NCBI RefSeq assembly: GCF_002973535.1
Contig: NZ_PVEP01000001.1
Coordinates: 248,001 to 312,000 of the forward strand
From: Albidovulum denitrificans
GTDB taxonomy: Bacteria > Pseudomonadota > Alphaproteobacteria > Rhodobacterales > Rhodobacteraceae
Direction: 5' to 3'
DNA length: 64,000 bases
In this document: positions 8,502-17,080 of the stretch, in pieces
Layout of the letters: the number at the start of each line of letters is the position of its first letter
Numbering within the stretch: the stretch's first letter is position 1
Notes under the pieces: generated by a model
The model's database searches: none
What the model was told of the DNA's origin: nothing
Seen by the model: the letters and a program-made list of their open reading frames with translations, nothing else
Translations under genes and position numbers: made by a program

Positions 8502-10569
8502 CCGGATCGGCAACGGGGCCGACACCGCCCCCCGCGCGATGGCCATGGCGGCGCTTCTGGTTCTCTTGGCCGGGCTGACCGTCTGGCTTGGCCTCGGCAC
8601 GCTGCGCGAGGTGCTGACGCGCTGGGACCTCGGCGCCTTGGCCCACCCCTATGTCCTGCCGGGCCATGCCCTGACGCTTTACGTCGTGACGCCCTTGGTG
8701 ACGCTGGCCTCCGCCTTTCTTTTCCTCGCGCCGGGGCTGATCCTGTCGGCGGTCTTCGGGCGCGAAAAACACGCCGCCGCATGGATCGTCTCGGGCCTCG
8801 CCTCCTCGCTGGTGATCCACATCGCCGCGACGACGGTGTTCCAGCTGGCCACCGGCGTGATCCTGAAGGGGCTGCCCTACCTCTCCTTCGTCGTGGCGCT
8901 CTCGGTCGCGGCGCTGCTGGTCGCGGGGCTGCGCCTGTCGCAGGGCCATGCGAACCGCCTGAACCTGGAACGGTCGGGCCGCGACCTCTGGATCGGGGCG
9001 GCGCTGTTCCTGCTTTGCCTCATCCTCTTCGCGCCGAAGTTCTATTGGGAGAATTTCACCGGCGACGGCTCCGGCTCGCTGCAATTCGCGCGGCTTTACA
9101 TCAACGAACTCTGGCCGTTCTGGAGCCGTGAGGCCGGCCCGATCTCGAAGGCGCCGAGCATCACAATGGTGCTGTTCGTCTTCCCCGAAAGCTGGTTCCT
9201 GCGGCTTTTCGGAGAATGGGAATTTTCCGTCCGCGCACCGCTTCTGATGTACCTGGGCCTCCTCTACCCCGTGCTGGCGCAACTGATCCGCACCGGGCGC
9301 GAACATCTGCCCGATCTGCGGGCGACGGACGTTGCGCTCATCATCGGCGCGCTCCTTCTCTACGTCCTCGCCAATGTCTATTCCGGCGGTTACCACGTCT
9401 ATTTCGGCGACAGCCCGATGCCCGCCGCGCGCGAGACGCTGGCGATGATCTGCTTCATGGGCTTCGTGCTGTTCTTCATCGAGGATCGCCGCGCCCTGAT
9501 GGTCGTGGCGGGCATCCTTTGCCATCTCGTCATTCCCACCGGAGTTCTCTGGCTGGTGATGTGGCCCGCCGCCGTCTTTCTGGTCTGGCGCCCGATGCCA
9601 TGGGCGCGGCTGTTCTGGGTCGCCGGGATCGTCGTCGCGGCGGTGCTGATCTCCGTCCTTGTGCCGGTGATCGCCAGGCAATTCGGCCTGCCGGTGACGG
9701 GCGACGAATTCGGCGCCGACAGCATCACCGCGCGGCTGCGCTATATCAGCTTCTTCGACTTCGGCCGCTTTGCCTTCTGGGCGGTGCCGCTGGGCATCCT
9801 GCCTGCCATCTTCCTGCTGACATGGCGCTCGCAGGACCGGGTGTCGCGGGCGCTGACGCTGCTGACGCTGGCCTATTTCTTCTTCTTCTACTTTCAGGCC
9901 TACCGCGTCCTTCTGCATCATTTCATCCCGGCGATGATCCCGCCCTTGGTCATCATGTGGCGCTCGCCCCTGATGCAGGACGCGCGCTGGGGCGCGCCCT
10001 TGCGCGGGCTGGCGGCGGTGCTGCTGGCGGTCTCGACCTGGGCTTCATGGCCGGAAATGAGGATGCACGGCTTCGAACGCTTCATCGGCCAGTATGTCGC
10101 GACCGAAGGCCCGGTCTTCGAGATCGCCGAACCCGGCGACGGCGACCGCTTCCCCGGCTTCAGCGAGAAATCGCTCGACATTGCCCACGTGCTGCTCGGC
10201 AAGCTCTTTCCCATGACCTATGGCGAGGATGACCCCAGGATGCGCTATTACGGCGCGCCGCTGGTCTGGTGGTTCTATTCCTACGAGCCCCGGCCCGAGG
10301 GGATTGAACCGATCTATATCCTCCAGCCGCTCGACCGGGCCGGGCCGGAGGATGGGGAGCCGCTGGCGACCGAACAGGGCTATGGGCTGTTCGTCCGCGA
10401 CCGCGCGCTTTATGCAGACCACGGCGCGACACAGCTGCCCGTCGATACCGGCGCCGCGATCTATGTCACGCCGCGCACGGTGATTTATGGCGCGGGCGAT
10501 GCCCCGCTTGACGGGCGGGTGGTCGTCAATATCAGCAAGCAGATCAAGCGGCTGATCGGAAGGAACTGA
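8491..10569 (+). CDS. Large polytopic membrane protein, probable GT-C glycosyltransferase
   Basis: A 692-residue protein with roughly a dozen hydrophobic segments in its first 520 residues and a soluble C-terminal tail of about 160 residues. The first large non-cytoplasmic loop carries acidic residues (FYWENFTGDGSGSLQFARLY region), as expected of GT-C enzymes that use polyprenyl-phosphate sugars, but I do not recognise a named family. RBS GGAAAGGA lies just before the ATG. Position between gtrA and an arylsulfotransferase-like gene suggests it adds a lipid-carried sugar to a surface glycan in the periplasm. It could also be an uncharacterised polymerase or ligase. Confidence 0.65.
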   Translation: MHTDRIGNGADTAPRAMAMAALLVLLAGLTVWLGLGTLREVLTRWDLGALAHPYVLPGHALTLYVVTPLVTLASAFLFLAPGLILSAVFGREKHAAAWIVSGLASSLVIHIAATTVFQLATGVILKGLPYLSFVVALSVAALLVAGLRLSQGHANRLNLERSGRDLWIGAALFLLCLILFAPKFYWENFTGDGSGSLQFARLYINELWPFWSREAGPISKAPSITMVLFVFPESWFLRLFGEWEFSVRAPLLMYLGLLYPVLAQLIRTGREHLPDLRATDVALIIGALLLYVLANVYSGGYHVYFGDSPMPAARETLAMICFMGFVLFFIEDRRALMVVAGILCHLVIPTGVLWLVMWPAAVFLVWRPMPWARLFWVAGIVVAAVLISVLVPVIARQFGLPVTGDEFGADSITARLRYISFFDFGRFAFWAVPLGILPAIFLLTWRSQDRVSRALTLLTLAYFFFFYFQAYRVLLHHFIPAMIPPLVIMWRSPLMQDARWGAPLRGLAAVLLAVSTWASWPEMRMHGFERFIGQYVATEGPVFEIAEPGDGDRFPGFSEKSLDIAHVLLGKLFPMTYGEDDPRMRYYGAPLVWWFYSYEPRPEGIEPIYILQPLDRAGPEDGEPLATEQGYGLFVRDRALYADHGATQLPVDTGAAIYVTPRTVIYGAGDAPLDGRVVVNISKQIKRLIGRN

Positions 10570-10586
10570 CGGGAAGGACCGGGGCG

Positions 10587-11903
10587 ATGGAAAAGGCGAA
10601 ACTGATCTCGATCCTTGCCGGGACGGCGCTGGTCCTTGGCGGCACCTTCGTGGCGGGCCTTTATTCGGCGGTGAAGGAAAACAAGGCCTATGACGTCGTC
10701 TGGGGAACGCTGGACGAGGCCAAGACGCTTTATGAGGAGTTGCCGAACCTGCGCGGGACCGAGCCGATCCATTTCCTGCGCCCGGCGCGCTATCCCGGAA
10801 AGGGCGTGACCGTCAACGACCCGGCGGCCAAGCAGGATGACCTGATCCTGCTTTCGGGCTTTTTCGACGGCAACAACAAGGTCCGCCTGATGCGCCGCGA
10901 CGGGACGGTGCTGAACGAATGGACGCTGAGCGCCTCGGCCCTCTTCCCCGATGCGAGCTTTTTCCGCGACCCGCCCGCGACCGACTGGAACGCCATCACC
11001 CATGGCACGATCATCACGCCTGACGGCGACATCGTCGCCAGCTTCGAAAGCGGCGGGGTGATGCGGCTGGATCGCTGCGGCAAGGTGAAATGGACGACGC
11101 CCGGCATCCTTGGCCACCATTCGCCGAACTGGATGGCCGATGGCGGTATCGTCATCGCCGGGGGCTACCACGTCGACAAGCAAACCAAGGACATCCCCTG
11201 GCCCTTCGCGGGACCGTATTGGGAGGATCTGGTCTACAAGTTTTCCCCCGACGGCAAGCTGATCTATCAAAAGCCGCTGACCGAGATGTTCATCGAAAAC
11301 GGGTTTGAACCGCAGCTGACCGCGACCGGCTTCTTCAACACCCGCATCAATGGCGAGTTTCACCTTAACGAGGTTGAGGAACTGCTGCCCGAAAAGGCGG
11401 CCGCCTTCCCGATGTTTGAGGCGGGGGACCTCATGCTTTCGGTCCGCAACCGCAACCTTGTCATGGTGACGGATGCGAAGGCCGAAAAGATCAAGTGGTG
11501 GATGATCGGTCCCTTCATCCGCCAGCACGACCCCGATTTCAACCCCGACGGCACGATCACCGTCTTCGACAATCACAGCGACCTGAGCGTGAATGGATCG
11601 CGCGGCGGCGGCAGCCGGATCTGGCGTATCGACCCGGCGACGAAGACCGCCGTCACGATCTATGGCGGGCGGCCCGATCAGCCGATGTATTCCCCCGAAC
11701 GCAGCACGCATCAGATGCAGCCCGACGGCGACATCCTGATCGCCGAGGCGCAATCGGGCCGCGTGATCGAGGTGACCCCGGCGGGCAAGATCGTCTGGGA
11801 ATACATCAACCGCTACGACAAGGATCGCGTGACCTGGGTCCACGACGCCGAGGCGTTCGATCCGTCCTATTTCACCGTCACCGACTGGAACTGCGGCGGC
11901 TGA
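10587..11903 (+). CDS. Arylsulfotransferase-like membrane-anchored protein (copy 2)
   Basis: Paralogue of the protein at 2430-3773, 438 residues, with one N-terminal hydrophobic anchor (about 6-27) and a predicted periplasmic beta-propeller. It shows the motifs HHS (177-179), HLNE (259-262), QHD (313-315) and FDN (327-329), and near the end STHQMQPDGDILIAEAQSGR, close to the family consensus. It is the last gene of the rfbF-methyltransferase-SDR-gtrA-GT-C run, 17 bases after its neighbour, so it is almost certainly co-transcribed with sugar genes. That is the main argument that it modifies or recognises the glycan. Sulfotransferase activity itself is unproven. Confidence 0.72.
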   Translation: MEKAKLISILAGTALVLGGTFVAGLYSAVKENKAYDVVWGTLDEAKTLYEELPNLRGTEPIHFLRPARYPGKGVTVNDPAAKQDDLILLSGFFDGNNKVRLMRRDGTVLNEWTLSASALFPDASFFRDPPATDWNAITHGTIITPDGDIVASFESGGVMRLDRCGKVKWTTPGILGHHSPNWMADGGIVIAGGYHVDKQTKDIPWPFAGPYWEDLVYKFSPDGKLIYQKPLTEMFIENGFEPQLTATGFFNTRINGEFHLNEVEELLPEKAAAFPMFEAGDLMLSVRNRNLVMVTDAKAEKIKWWMIGPFIRQHDPDFNPDGTITVFDNHSDLSVNGSRGGGSRIWRIDPATKTAVTIYGGRPDQPMYSPERSTHQMQPDGDILIAEAQSGRVIEVTPAGKIVWEYINRYDKDRVTWVHDAEAFDPSYFTVTDWNCGG

Positions 11904-11951
11904 GGGGCGGTCGGCCGCTGGCCCGGCGGCGCCGGGTGGCAAACGGGCCAC

Positions 11952-12013
11952 GTCCCGGACCCGATCCGGGACCTCTTCCTCTGGCAGCGGAGGTCCCGGA
12001 TCAGGTCCGGGAC
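11952..12013. repeat. Palindromic repeat family C, inverted pair forming a large hairpin
   Basis: Two 24-base units (11952-11975 and 11990-12013) are inverted relative to each other and match at 23 of 24 positions around a 14-base loop. Each unit is itself palindromic (GTCCCGGA...TCCGGGAC). Related units lie at 29136-29159 and 29244-29267. The pair sits between converging genes and could act as a bidirectional terminator. Confidence 0.85.
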
Positions 12014-12029
12014 AGCATCGCATGGGGCC

Positions 12030-14096
12030 TTACCGATCCGGCGACCAGTCCGGCGTGTAATGCCGGATCTCGCGGCCCGGAAACGCGGCCTTCAGCGCCG
12101 CCATGTCCAGCGTGCCGGTATCCCACAGGAACACCGGCTTGCCCGGCCGCAGATAGGGATCGTTCAGCATCAGGGCCGAGCCTTCGTTGCCGATATCGGT
12201 AAAGACCACGACAGCGTCCCCGAAGGTGCCCTTCGCGGCCTCCTCGCGGAAAAGCGTGTAGAAATGGTTGTATTCGTAGTACTTCGTCACCCCGCGCCAG
12301 GGCGTGAAGACCAAAATCCCGAACGCACAGCAAAGCGCGATCACGGCGTCAAGCCGCACACCCCCCGCGGCTGAAATCCCGAACCTATCCCGCAGCGCCC
12401 TATAGCCGCGCATCGACAGGTAGAGGAACGGAAAGATCGCCAGGAACCAGTAGCGCGGCCCCATGTAATAGGTGTCCGCGAACCAATAAAGCGCCATGAC
12501 CCCGATCACCACGACCGACACCAGAAGCATCGCCAGATCGAACCCCGCCTTCCGCGACCAGAGCAGATAGGCGAAGATCAGCGCCAGCGAGCCGATGGGC
12601 CAGCCGAGCATGTCGAATTGCAGGCTGACAACGGAATTGACCGTGTTCAGCGCCGCCTCAAGCGCGCCATGGCCGGGCCAGAGGTCCAGCGCCCCCCAGC
12701 CATCCGGCGGCCCGATCTGCGGCCCGAAGCCATAGGCATTCGCCCCCGGCGCCCAGTGCCGGTCGAGGTAATCCGACAGCGGCAGGACCAGCGCATGCCC
12801 GGTGATATGCGCATTATAGGCCAGAAGGGCGGCCACGACGGCCAGCGCCCCGGCGGAAAACTGGACCGCGCGCAGGATGCCCCGGTCGCGCCCGGTCAGC
12901 ACCCAAAGCCCGCTCAGCACCCCGATCACCAGCCCGTCCATCGGCCGCGCGGCGAAGACCACGCCGATGGCAAGGCCCGCGATCACCAGCGCCCGGCCCG
13001 GCGCCTTGCCCCCGTCCTCGGCCCGCAGGATCAGCCACCAGGCCAGCAGGATCATGCTCAGCGTCAGAACATGCGGCATCAACGACCCGGCGGCAAAGGC
13101 CAGCCAGGGCGAGGTGCCAAGAAGAAGCGCCACCATATCCCCGGCCTCAACCCCCACGCGGCGGCGGGTGATGTCATAGGCCAGCAGGACCGAGACGCCC
13201 GCCAGCAACGGGTTCACAATCCAGGGCAGCCCCAGCAAGACCCCAAGCGCCAGCACGGCAGGCCAGCCGGGCAGGGTGGCCGAAAACCAGCGTCCGTCCT
13301 TCACCTCGATCAGGTAGTACTCCAGCCCCGGCACCGCCGCTTGCGGAGGGGCGGGCAGCGTCAGCGCGCCATGGGCGAAGGTGTTGGCCTGAAAGAGATA
13401 GGCAACCTCATCCTCCACATGCGGCATGTGCTCAAACGCGAACCAGCCCATCGCGAGGCCCGCCGCCACCGCAACCACCGCCGGAAGCACGGGCATTGTC
13501 CGCGTCGCCCCGTTCATCGGGGACGGTACCTGAACCATCAGGATCACCATCCCCAGATGCAGCGTCAGAAGCGCGCCGCCCGCGACCACATGGGCCAGGT
13601 AATTCGGCAGCGAACCGTAGGACAGATAGCCGAGGATCGGCACCGAAAACACCGTCGTCAGTGCAAGGTAAAGCGCGATCCGCCCCAGACCCAGCCGCGC
13701 CCGGCCCATGGCGATCATCCGCCCCGGTCCCAGCCGCAGCGCCACGCCAGCCACCACCAGCGCCTCGGCCAAGATCAGCCCCGCCGCCAGCCACTCCCCC
13801 GGCCCCTTCGGGCGCAGGTGCAGCGTCGGGAACCAGAGCGCCTCGGTCAGGTAAAGCTGCGCGGCCCCGCCGATCACGAAGACGAAGGCGAGACCGCCAA
13901 AGGCCGCCGCCCCGCGCTTCAGCGAAAACCCCAAGGTCCAGAGCGCGACCGCCAGAACCGCCAGCGCCCAGCGGTCCACCCCGGCCATCGCCATGCCAAT
14001 CGCGGGCAGGAAGAACGCCCCCGCCAGCGCGAGGATCGCGCCAAAGGTCGCGGCCTGGCCCAGCGGGCGCGGCACCGGCACTGGCCCTGTGGTCAT
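12030..14096 (-). CDS. Polytopic membrane protein, probable GT-C (GT39/ArnT-like) glycosyltransferase
   Basis: A 688-residue integral membrane protein with many hydrophobic helices and a short soluble C-terminus. The first long external loop carries FEHMPHVEDEVAYLFQANTF. Acidic residues in that position are the usual catalytic feature of GT-C enzymes that take sugars from polyprenyl phosphate. It also contains DTYYMGPRYWF near residue 540. Its start overlaps the end of the upstream GtrB-like glycosyltransferase by four bases, so the two form a synthase-transferase pair: one loads the lipid carrier and the other transfers the sugar in the periplasm. The acceptor is unknown. Confidence 0.7.
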   Translation of the reverse strand: MTTGPVPVPRPLGQAATFGAILALAGAFFLPAIGMAMAGVDRWALAVLAVALWTLGFSLKRGAAAFGGLAFVFVIGGAAQLYLTEALWFPTLHLRPKGPGEWLAAGLILAEALVVAGVALRLGPGRMIAMGRARLGLGRIALYLALTTVFSVPILGYLSYGSLPNYLAHVVAGGALLTLHLGMVILMVQVPSPMNGATRTMPVLPAVVAVAAGLAMGWFAFEHMPHVEDEVAYLFQANTFAHGALTLPAPPQAAVPGLEYYLIEVKDGRWFSATLPGWPAVLALGVLLGLPWIVNPLLAGVSVLLAYDITRRRVGVEAGDMVALLLGTSPWLAFAAGSLMPHVLTLSMILLAWWLILRAEDGGKAPGRALVIAGLAIGVVFAARPMDGLVIGVLSGLWVLTGRDRGILRAVQFSAGALAVVAALLAYNAHITGHALVLPLSDYLDRHWAPGANAYGFGPQIGPPDGWGALDLWPGHGALEAALNTVNSVVSLQFDMLGWPIGSLALIFAYLLWSRKAGFDLAMLLVSVVVIGVMALYWFADTYYMGPRYWFLAIFPFLYLSMRGYRALRDRFGISAAGGVRLDAVIALCCAFGILVFTPWRGVTKYYEYNHFYTLFREEAAKGTFGDAVVVFTDIGNEGSALMLNDPYLRPGKPVFLWDTGTLDMAALKAAFPGREIRHYTPDWSPDR

Positions 14097-15094
14097 GCTT
14101 TGCGCGGCGTCAGCGGCGTGACCCGGTCGCTTCCGGCCGGAAGGGTGACGGTGTCGTCGATATTGATCCGCTCCTTCTCGATCACGCTTGGCCCGCCACG
14201 CACCTGATTGTGGATCGCGGTGATGTATTCACCCAGCATCCCGATGAACAGAAGCTGCACCCCCGACAGGAAGAACAGCGCGACGATGATCGTCGTCGTC
14301 CCGCGCGGCGCGTCGCCCAGCCCGACGAACCAGGCCAGCACCGAAAAGACCGAAAACAGGATCGACATGACCGCGATGCCGGACCCCACGAGCGTGCAGA
14401 ACCGCATCGGCGCCTTGGTGAAGGCGAAGATCGCGTTCAGCGCCTGGTCGATCAGCATCATCAGGTTGTGCTTCGACACGCCGCGTTTCCGCGCCTTCCA
14501 GGTGTAGGGGATGATGACCTTCTTGAACCCGACCGAGGCGATGATGCCGCGAATATAGGGGTAGTGGTCATTATGGCTTAGCACTGCGTCCAGAACCTTG
14601 CGGTCGACCAGCTGGAATTCGCCCACGTCCGGGGACAGTTCGAAATCCGACAGCCAGTTGATGATCCGGTAGAACGCCTTGCGGGCCGAACGCAGGACAA
14701 AGCCTTCCTCGCGCGTGGATCGCGCGCCCGCGACCACGTCATAGCCCGATTCCCACAGCTTCACGAATTCCGGCAGATGCTCCGGCGGGTCCTGAAGATC
14801 GACCGGCAGCATGCAGAGCGTGGCGTCGCCGGTGGAATGCTTCAGCCCGTTGAAGGTGGACCGATAGACGCCGAAATTGCGCGCGTTCACCACCACCTTG
14901 ACCGACGGGTCCTTCGCGGCGATGGCGCGCAGGATCTCCACCGTCCGGTCGGAAGAGGCGTTGTCGACAAAGATATGCTCGCGCTCATAACCGGGCAGAT
15001 CGCGGTCGAAGATCGCCTTGACCGTGTCATAGCAGGTCTCGACATTGTCTTCTTCGTTGTAGCAGGGGGAAACGACGGTAATCTTTTTCATCAT
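14093..15094 (-). CDS. Family 2 glycosyltransferase, GtrB/DPM1-like polyprenyl-phosphate sugar synthase
   Basis: Transfers a sugar from a nucleotide donor to a polyprenyl phosphate at the cytoplasmic face. The GT2 domain is recognisable from VVSPCYNEEDNVE, the HIFVDNASSDRT segment, the DLQDPPE metal-binding region and KRGVSKHNL. Two C-terminal transmembrane helices follow, then LFIGMLGEYI, typical of DPM1/GtrB/ArnC relatives. The ATG at 15094 (or 15091) fits the family N-terminus MMKKITVVSPCYNEE; an upstream start at 15277 would add an atypical, uncharged 61-residue leader. It is coupled to the GT-C gene downstream by an ATGA overlap. Confidence 0.88.
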   Translation of the reverse strand: MMKKITVVSPCYNEEDNVETCYDTVKAIFDRDLPGYEREHIFVDNASSDRTVEILRAIAAKDPSVKVVVNARNFGVYRSTFNGLKHSTGDATLCMLPVDLQDPPEHLPEFVKLWESGYDVVAGARSTREEGFVLRSARKAFYRIINWLSDFELSPDVGEFQLVDRKVLDAVLSHNDHYPYIRGIIASVGFKKVIIPYTWKARKRGVSKHNLMMLIDQALNAIFAFTKAPMRFCTLVGSGIAVMSILFSVFSVLAWFVGLGDAPRGTTTIIVALFFLSGVQLLFIGMLGEYITAIHNQVRGGPSVIEKERINIDDTVTLPAGSDRVTPLTPRKA

Positions 15095-15399
15095 CAGGAA
15101 ATCCGGCAGACCTTCTTCTGACCAATGGGCCAAGGGGCCGCGACTCCCGGACCCCGATGGGCGAAGTGTAGCGCATCCGGCAGATGATTTCCCGCGAAAA
15201 TCAGATACCTGGGCGATGACCCTGCCTGTGTTGCCATCAAACCCGGCCGGGCAGGGGGATTGTGTCCGGTTCGTCAACGATCCCCGGCGCCGGGCAAGGG
15301 ACGCGCAGGAAATACGTCTTTCGCAAAATCGCTTTCGTAAAACGTGAACATGGCCGCCGCGCCGCCGCTATACTCCTGCGAAATCACGGGAGGAATCGC
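15095..15399. promoter_or_regulatory. Divergent intergenic region with candidate operator and promoter for the carnitine cluster
   Basis: This 305-base spacer separates the GtrB-like gene (minus) from the BKACE gene (plus). I see an imperfect inverted repeat, ACGTCTTTCG at 15314-15323 against CGTAAAACGT at 15336-15345 (8 of 10 pairs). It also reads as direct repeats TTTCGCAAA and TTTCGTAAA. A TATACT hexamer at 15369-15374 is placed as a -10 element, with only a weak -35. GGGAGGA at 15388-15394 is the ribosome-binding site. No small gene is convincing here. Confidence 0.35.
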
Positions 15400-16314
15400 A
15401 TGCCGCTAACCATGAATCGTGACGTTTTCATCACCTGCGCCGTGACCGGATCGGGCAGCACCCAGGACCGCAGCCCGCATGTCCCGCGCTCGCCCGCCGA
15501 GATCGCGAATTCTGCCATCGACGCCGCCCGCGCCGGGGCCGCCATCGTCCATTGCCACGTCCGCGACCCCGAAACCGGCAAACCCTCGCGCGACCCGAAG
15601 CTTTACCGCGAGGTCACCGACCGCATTCGGGAAAGCGAGGTCGACGTGGTCCTGAACCTGACCGCCGGGATGGGCGGCGACATCGTCTTTGGCCCCACCG
15701 AACGCCCGCTGCCGGTGCAGGCGGGGACCGACATGATCGGCGCCGCCGAACGGGTCGTCCACGTCGCCGAATGCCTGCCGGAGATCTGCACGCTTGACTG
15801 CGGCACGATGAACTTCGCCGAGGCCGATTATGTGATGACCAACACCCCCGGCATGCTCCGCGCCATGGGCGCGATGATGACCGAACTTGGCGTGAAGCCG
15901 GAGATCGAGGCCTTCGACACCGGCCATCTCTGGTTCGCAAAGGAGCTGGTGAAGGAAGGCGTGCTGAAAGGCCCGGCGCTGGTGCAACTGTGCATGGGCG
16001 TCCCCTGGGGCGCGCCGGACGACCTGAACACCTTCATGGCGATGGTCAACAACGTCCCCGATGACTGGACCTTCTCCGCCTTCGCGCTGGGGCGCAACCA
16101 GATGGCCTATGCCGCCGCCGCCGTCCTTGCGGGCGGCAACGTCCGCGTGGGGTTGGAGGACAACCTCTGGCTTGGCAAGGGGCAGCTTGCGACCAACGCC
16201 CAGCTTGTCGAACGCGCCGCGACCATCGTGACGAACATGGGCGCGCGCGTGATCGGACCGGAGGAGGTGCGGGCGAAGCTGGGGCTGGTGAAACGGGCGC
16301 CGAAGGCGAAGTGA
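15400..16314 (+). CDS. BKACE family enzyme, probable 3-dehydrocarnitine cleavage enzyme
   Basis: Beta-keto acid cleavage enzyme (Kce/DUF849 family). The zinc-binding pair H51-C-H53 (VHCHVRDP), the GTDMIGAAER segment and E253 in GLEDNLWL match the family pattern. In characterised carnitine pathways this enzyme converts 3-dehydrocarnitine plus acetyl-CoA into glycine-betainyl-CoA plus acetoacetate (CdhC role). The carnitine dehydrogenase-thioesterase gene two positions downstream makes this substrate the best guess rather than 3-keto-5-aminohexanoate. Start ATG 15400 has GGGAGGA six bases upstream. 304 residues, normal length. Confidence 0.87.
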   Translation: MPLTMNRDVFITCAVTGSGSTQDRSPHVPRSPAEIANSAIDAARAGAAIVHCHVRDPETGKPSRDPKLYREVTDRIRESEVDVVLNLTAGMGGDIVFGPTERPLPVQAGTDMIGAAERVVHVAECLPEICTLDCGTMNFAEADYVMTNTPGMLRAMGAMMTELGVKPEIEAFDTGHLWFAKELVKEGVLKGPALVQLCMGVPWGAPDDLNTFMAMVNNVPDDWTFSAFALGRNQMAYAAAAVLAGGNVRVGLEDNLWLGKGQLATNAQLVERAATIVTNMGARVIGPEEVRAKLGLVKRAPKAK

Positions 16315-16336
16315 GAATGGCGGGGGAGGCCGGGAC

Positions 16337-16957
16337 ATGGACAAGGTCAAGTTCACCCAGATGAAGGACGGCGACCGGGAGGATTATGAATTCCTCACCG
16401 CGCATGAGGTTGCCTATACCGAAAAGACGGCCGAGCGGCTGCTGACCGCGATGAAGGACCTCGACGCCAGCCTTTCCGGCTATCAGATCACGCGGCTTGG
16501 CCATTCCGTCCAGGCAGCGACCCGCGCCTGGCGCGACGGCGCGGATGAGGATTGGGTGGTCGCGGCGCTTCTGCACGACATCGGCGACATCTATGCGCCC
16601 TATAACCACGACGAATACGCCGCCACGATCCTGCGCCCCTTCGTGCGCGAGCAATGCGCCTGGGTGGTGGAGAAACATGGCGATTTCCAGATGCTCTATT
16701 ACGGCCACCATGTCGGCGGCGACCGGAACAAACGGGACCGCCATCGCGACAGCCAGTATTTCGACGATTGCGCCGAATTCTGCGAACGCTGGGACCAGTC
16801 AAGCTTCGACCCCGCCTATGCGGATCTGCCGCTTGAGTTTTTCCGCCCGATGGTCGAGCGCGTCTTCGCCCGCAAGCCCTATGACCCGGCAGTGATCCGC
16901 GCGGGCGAGAGGGTGGCGCTGACCGATGCGGTGGTGGCGGCGGACCGGGCGGGCTGA
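16337..16957 (+). CDS. HD-domain protein in the carnitine cluster (possibly PhnZ/TmpB-like diiron oxygenase)
   Basis: A 206-residue HD-superfamily protein. Candidate metal ligands are H56 (RLGHSVQ), H80-D81 (LLHDIGD), H91 (NHDEYAATILRPF) and H114 (VEKHGDFQ), with a later aspartate. This spacing, and the segment after H91, recall the HD-type mixed-valent diiron oxygenases PhnZ and TmpB more than ordinary HD phosphohydrolases. TmpB acts on a trimethylammonium phosphonate, which would fit the quaternary-amine context. The Tyr/Glu lid pair described for PhnZ is not evident, so substrate and even reaction are open. It lies between the BKACE gene (22 bases) and the dehydrogenase-thioesterase gene. 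Confidence 0.65.
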   Translation: MDKVKFTQMKDGDREDYEFLTAHEVAYTEKTAERLLTAMKDLDASLSGYQITRLGHSVQAATRAWRDGADEDWVVAALLHDIGDIYAPYNHDEYAATILRPFVREQCAWVVEKHGDFQMLYYGHHVGGDRNKRDRHRDSQYFDDCAEFCERWDQSSFDPAYADLPLEFFRPMVERVFARKPYDPAVIRAGERVALTDAVVAADRAG

Positions 16958-17080
16958 GGCGCGACGAAACTTCGCGCGACATGGCCGGGCATAACCCGGC
17001 TGTCGCGACGGAAAACCTACGCGGACACGACGAAAGAACGACGCCCCGAAGGGGGCCGGAACAGGGAAGGGACGGTGCAT

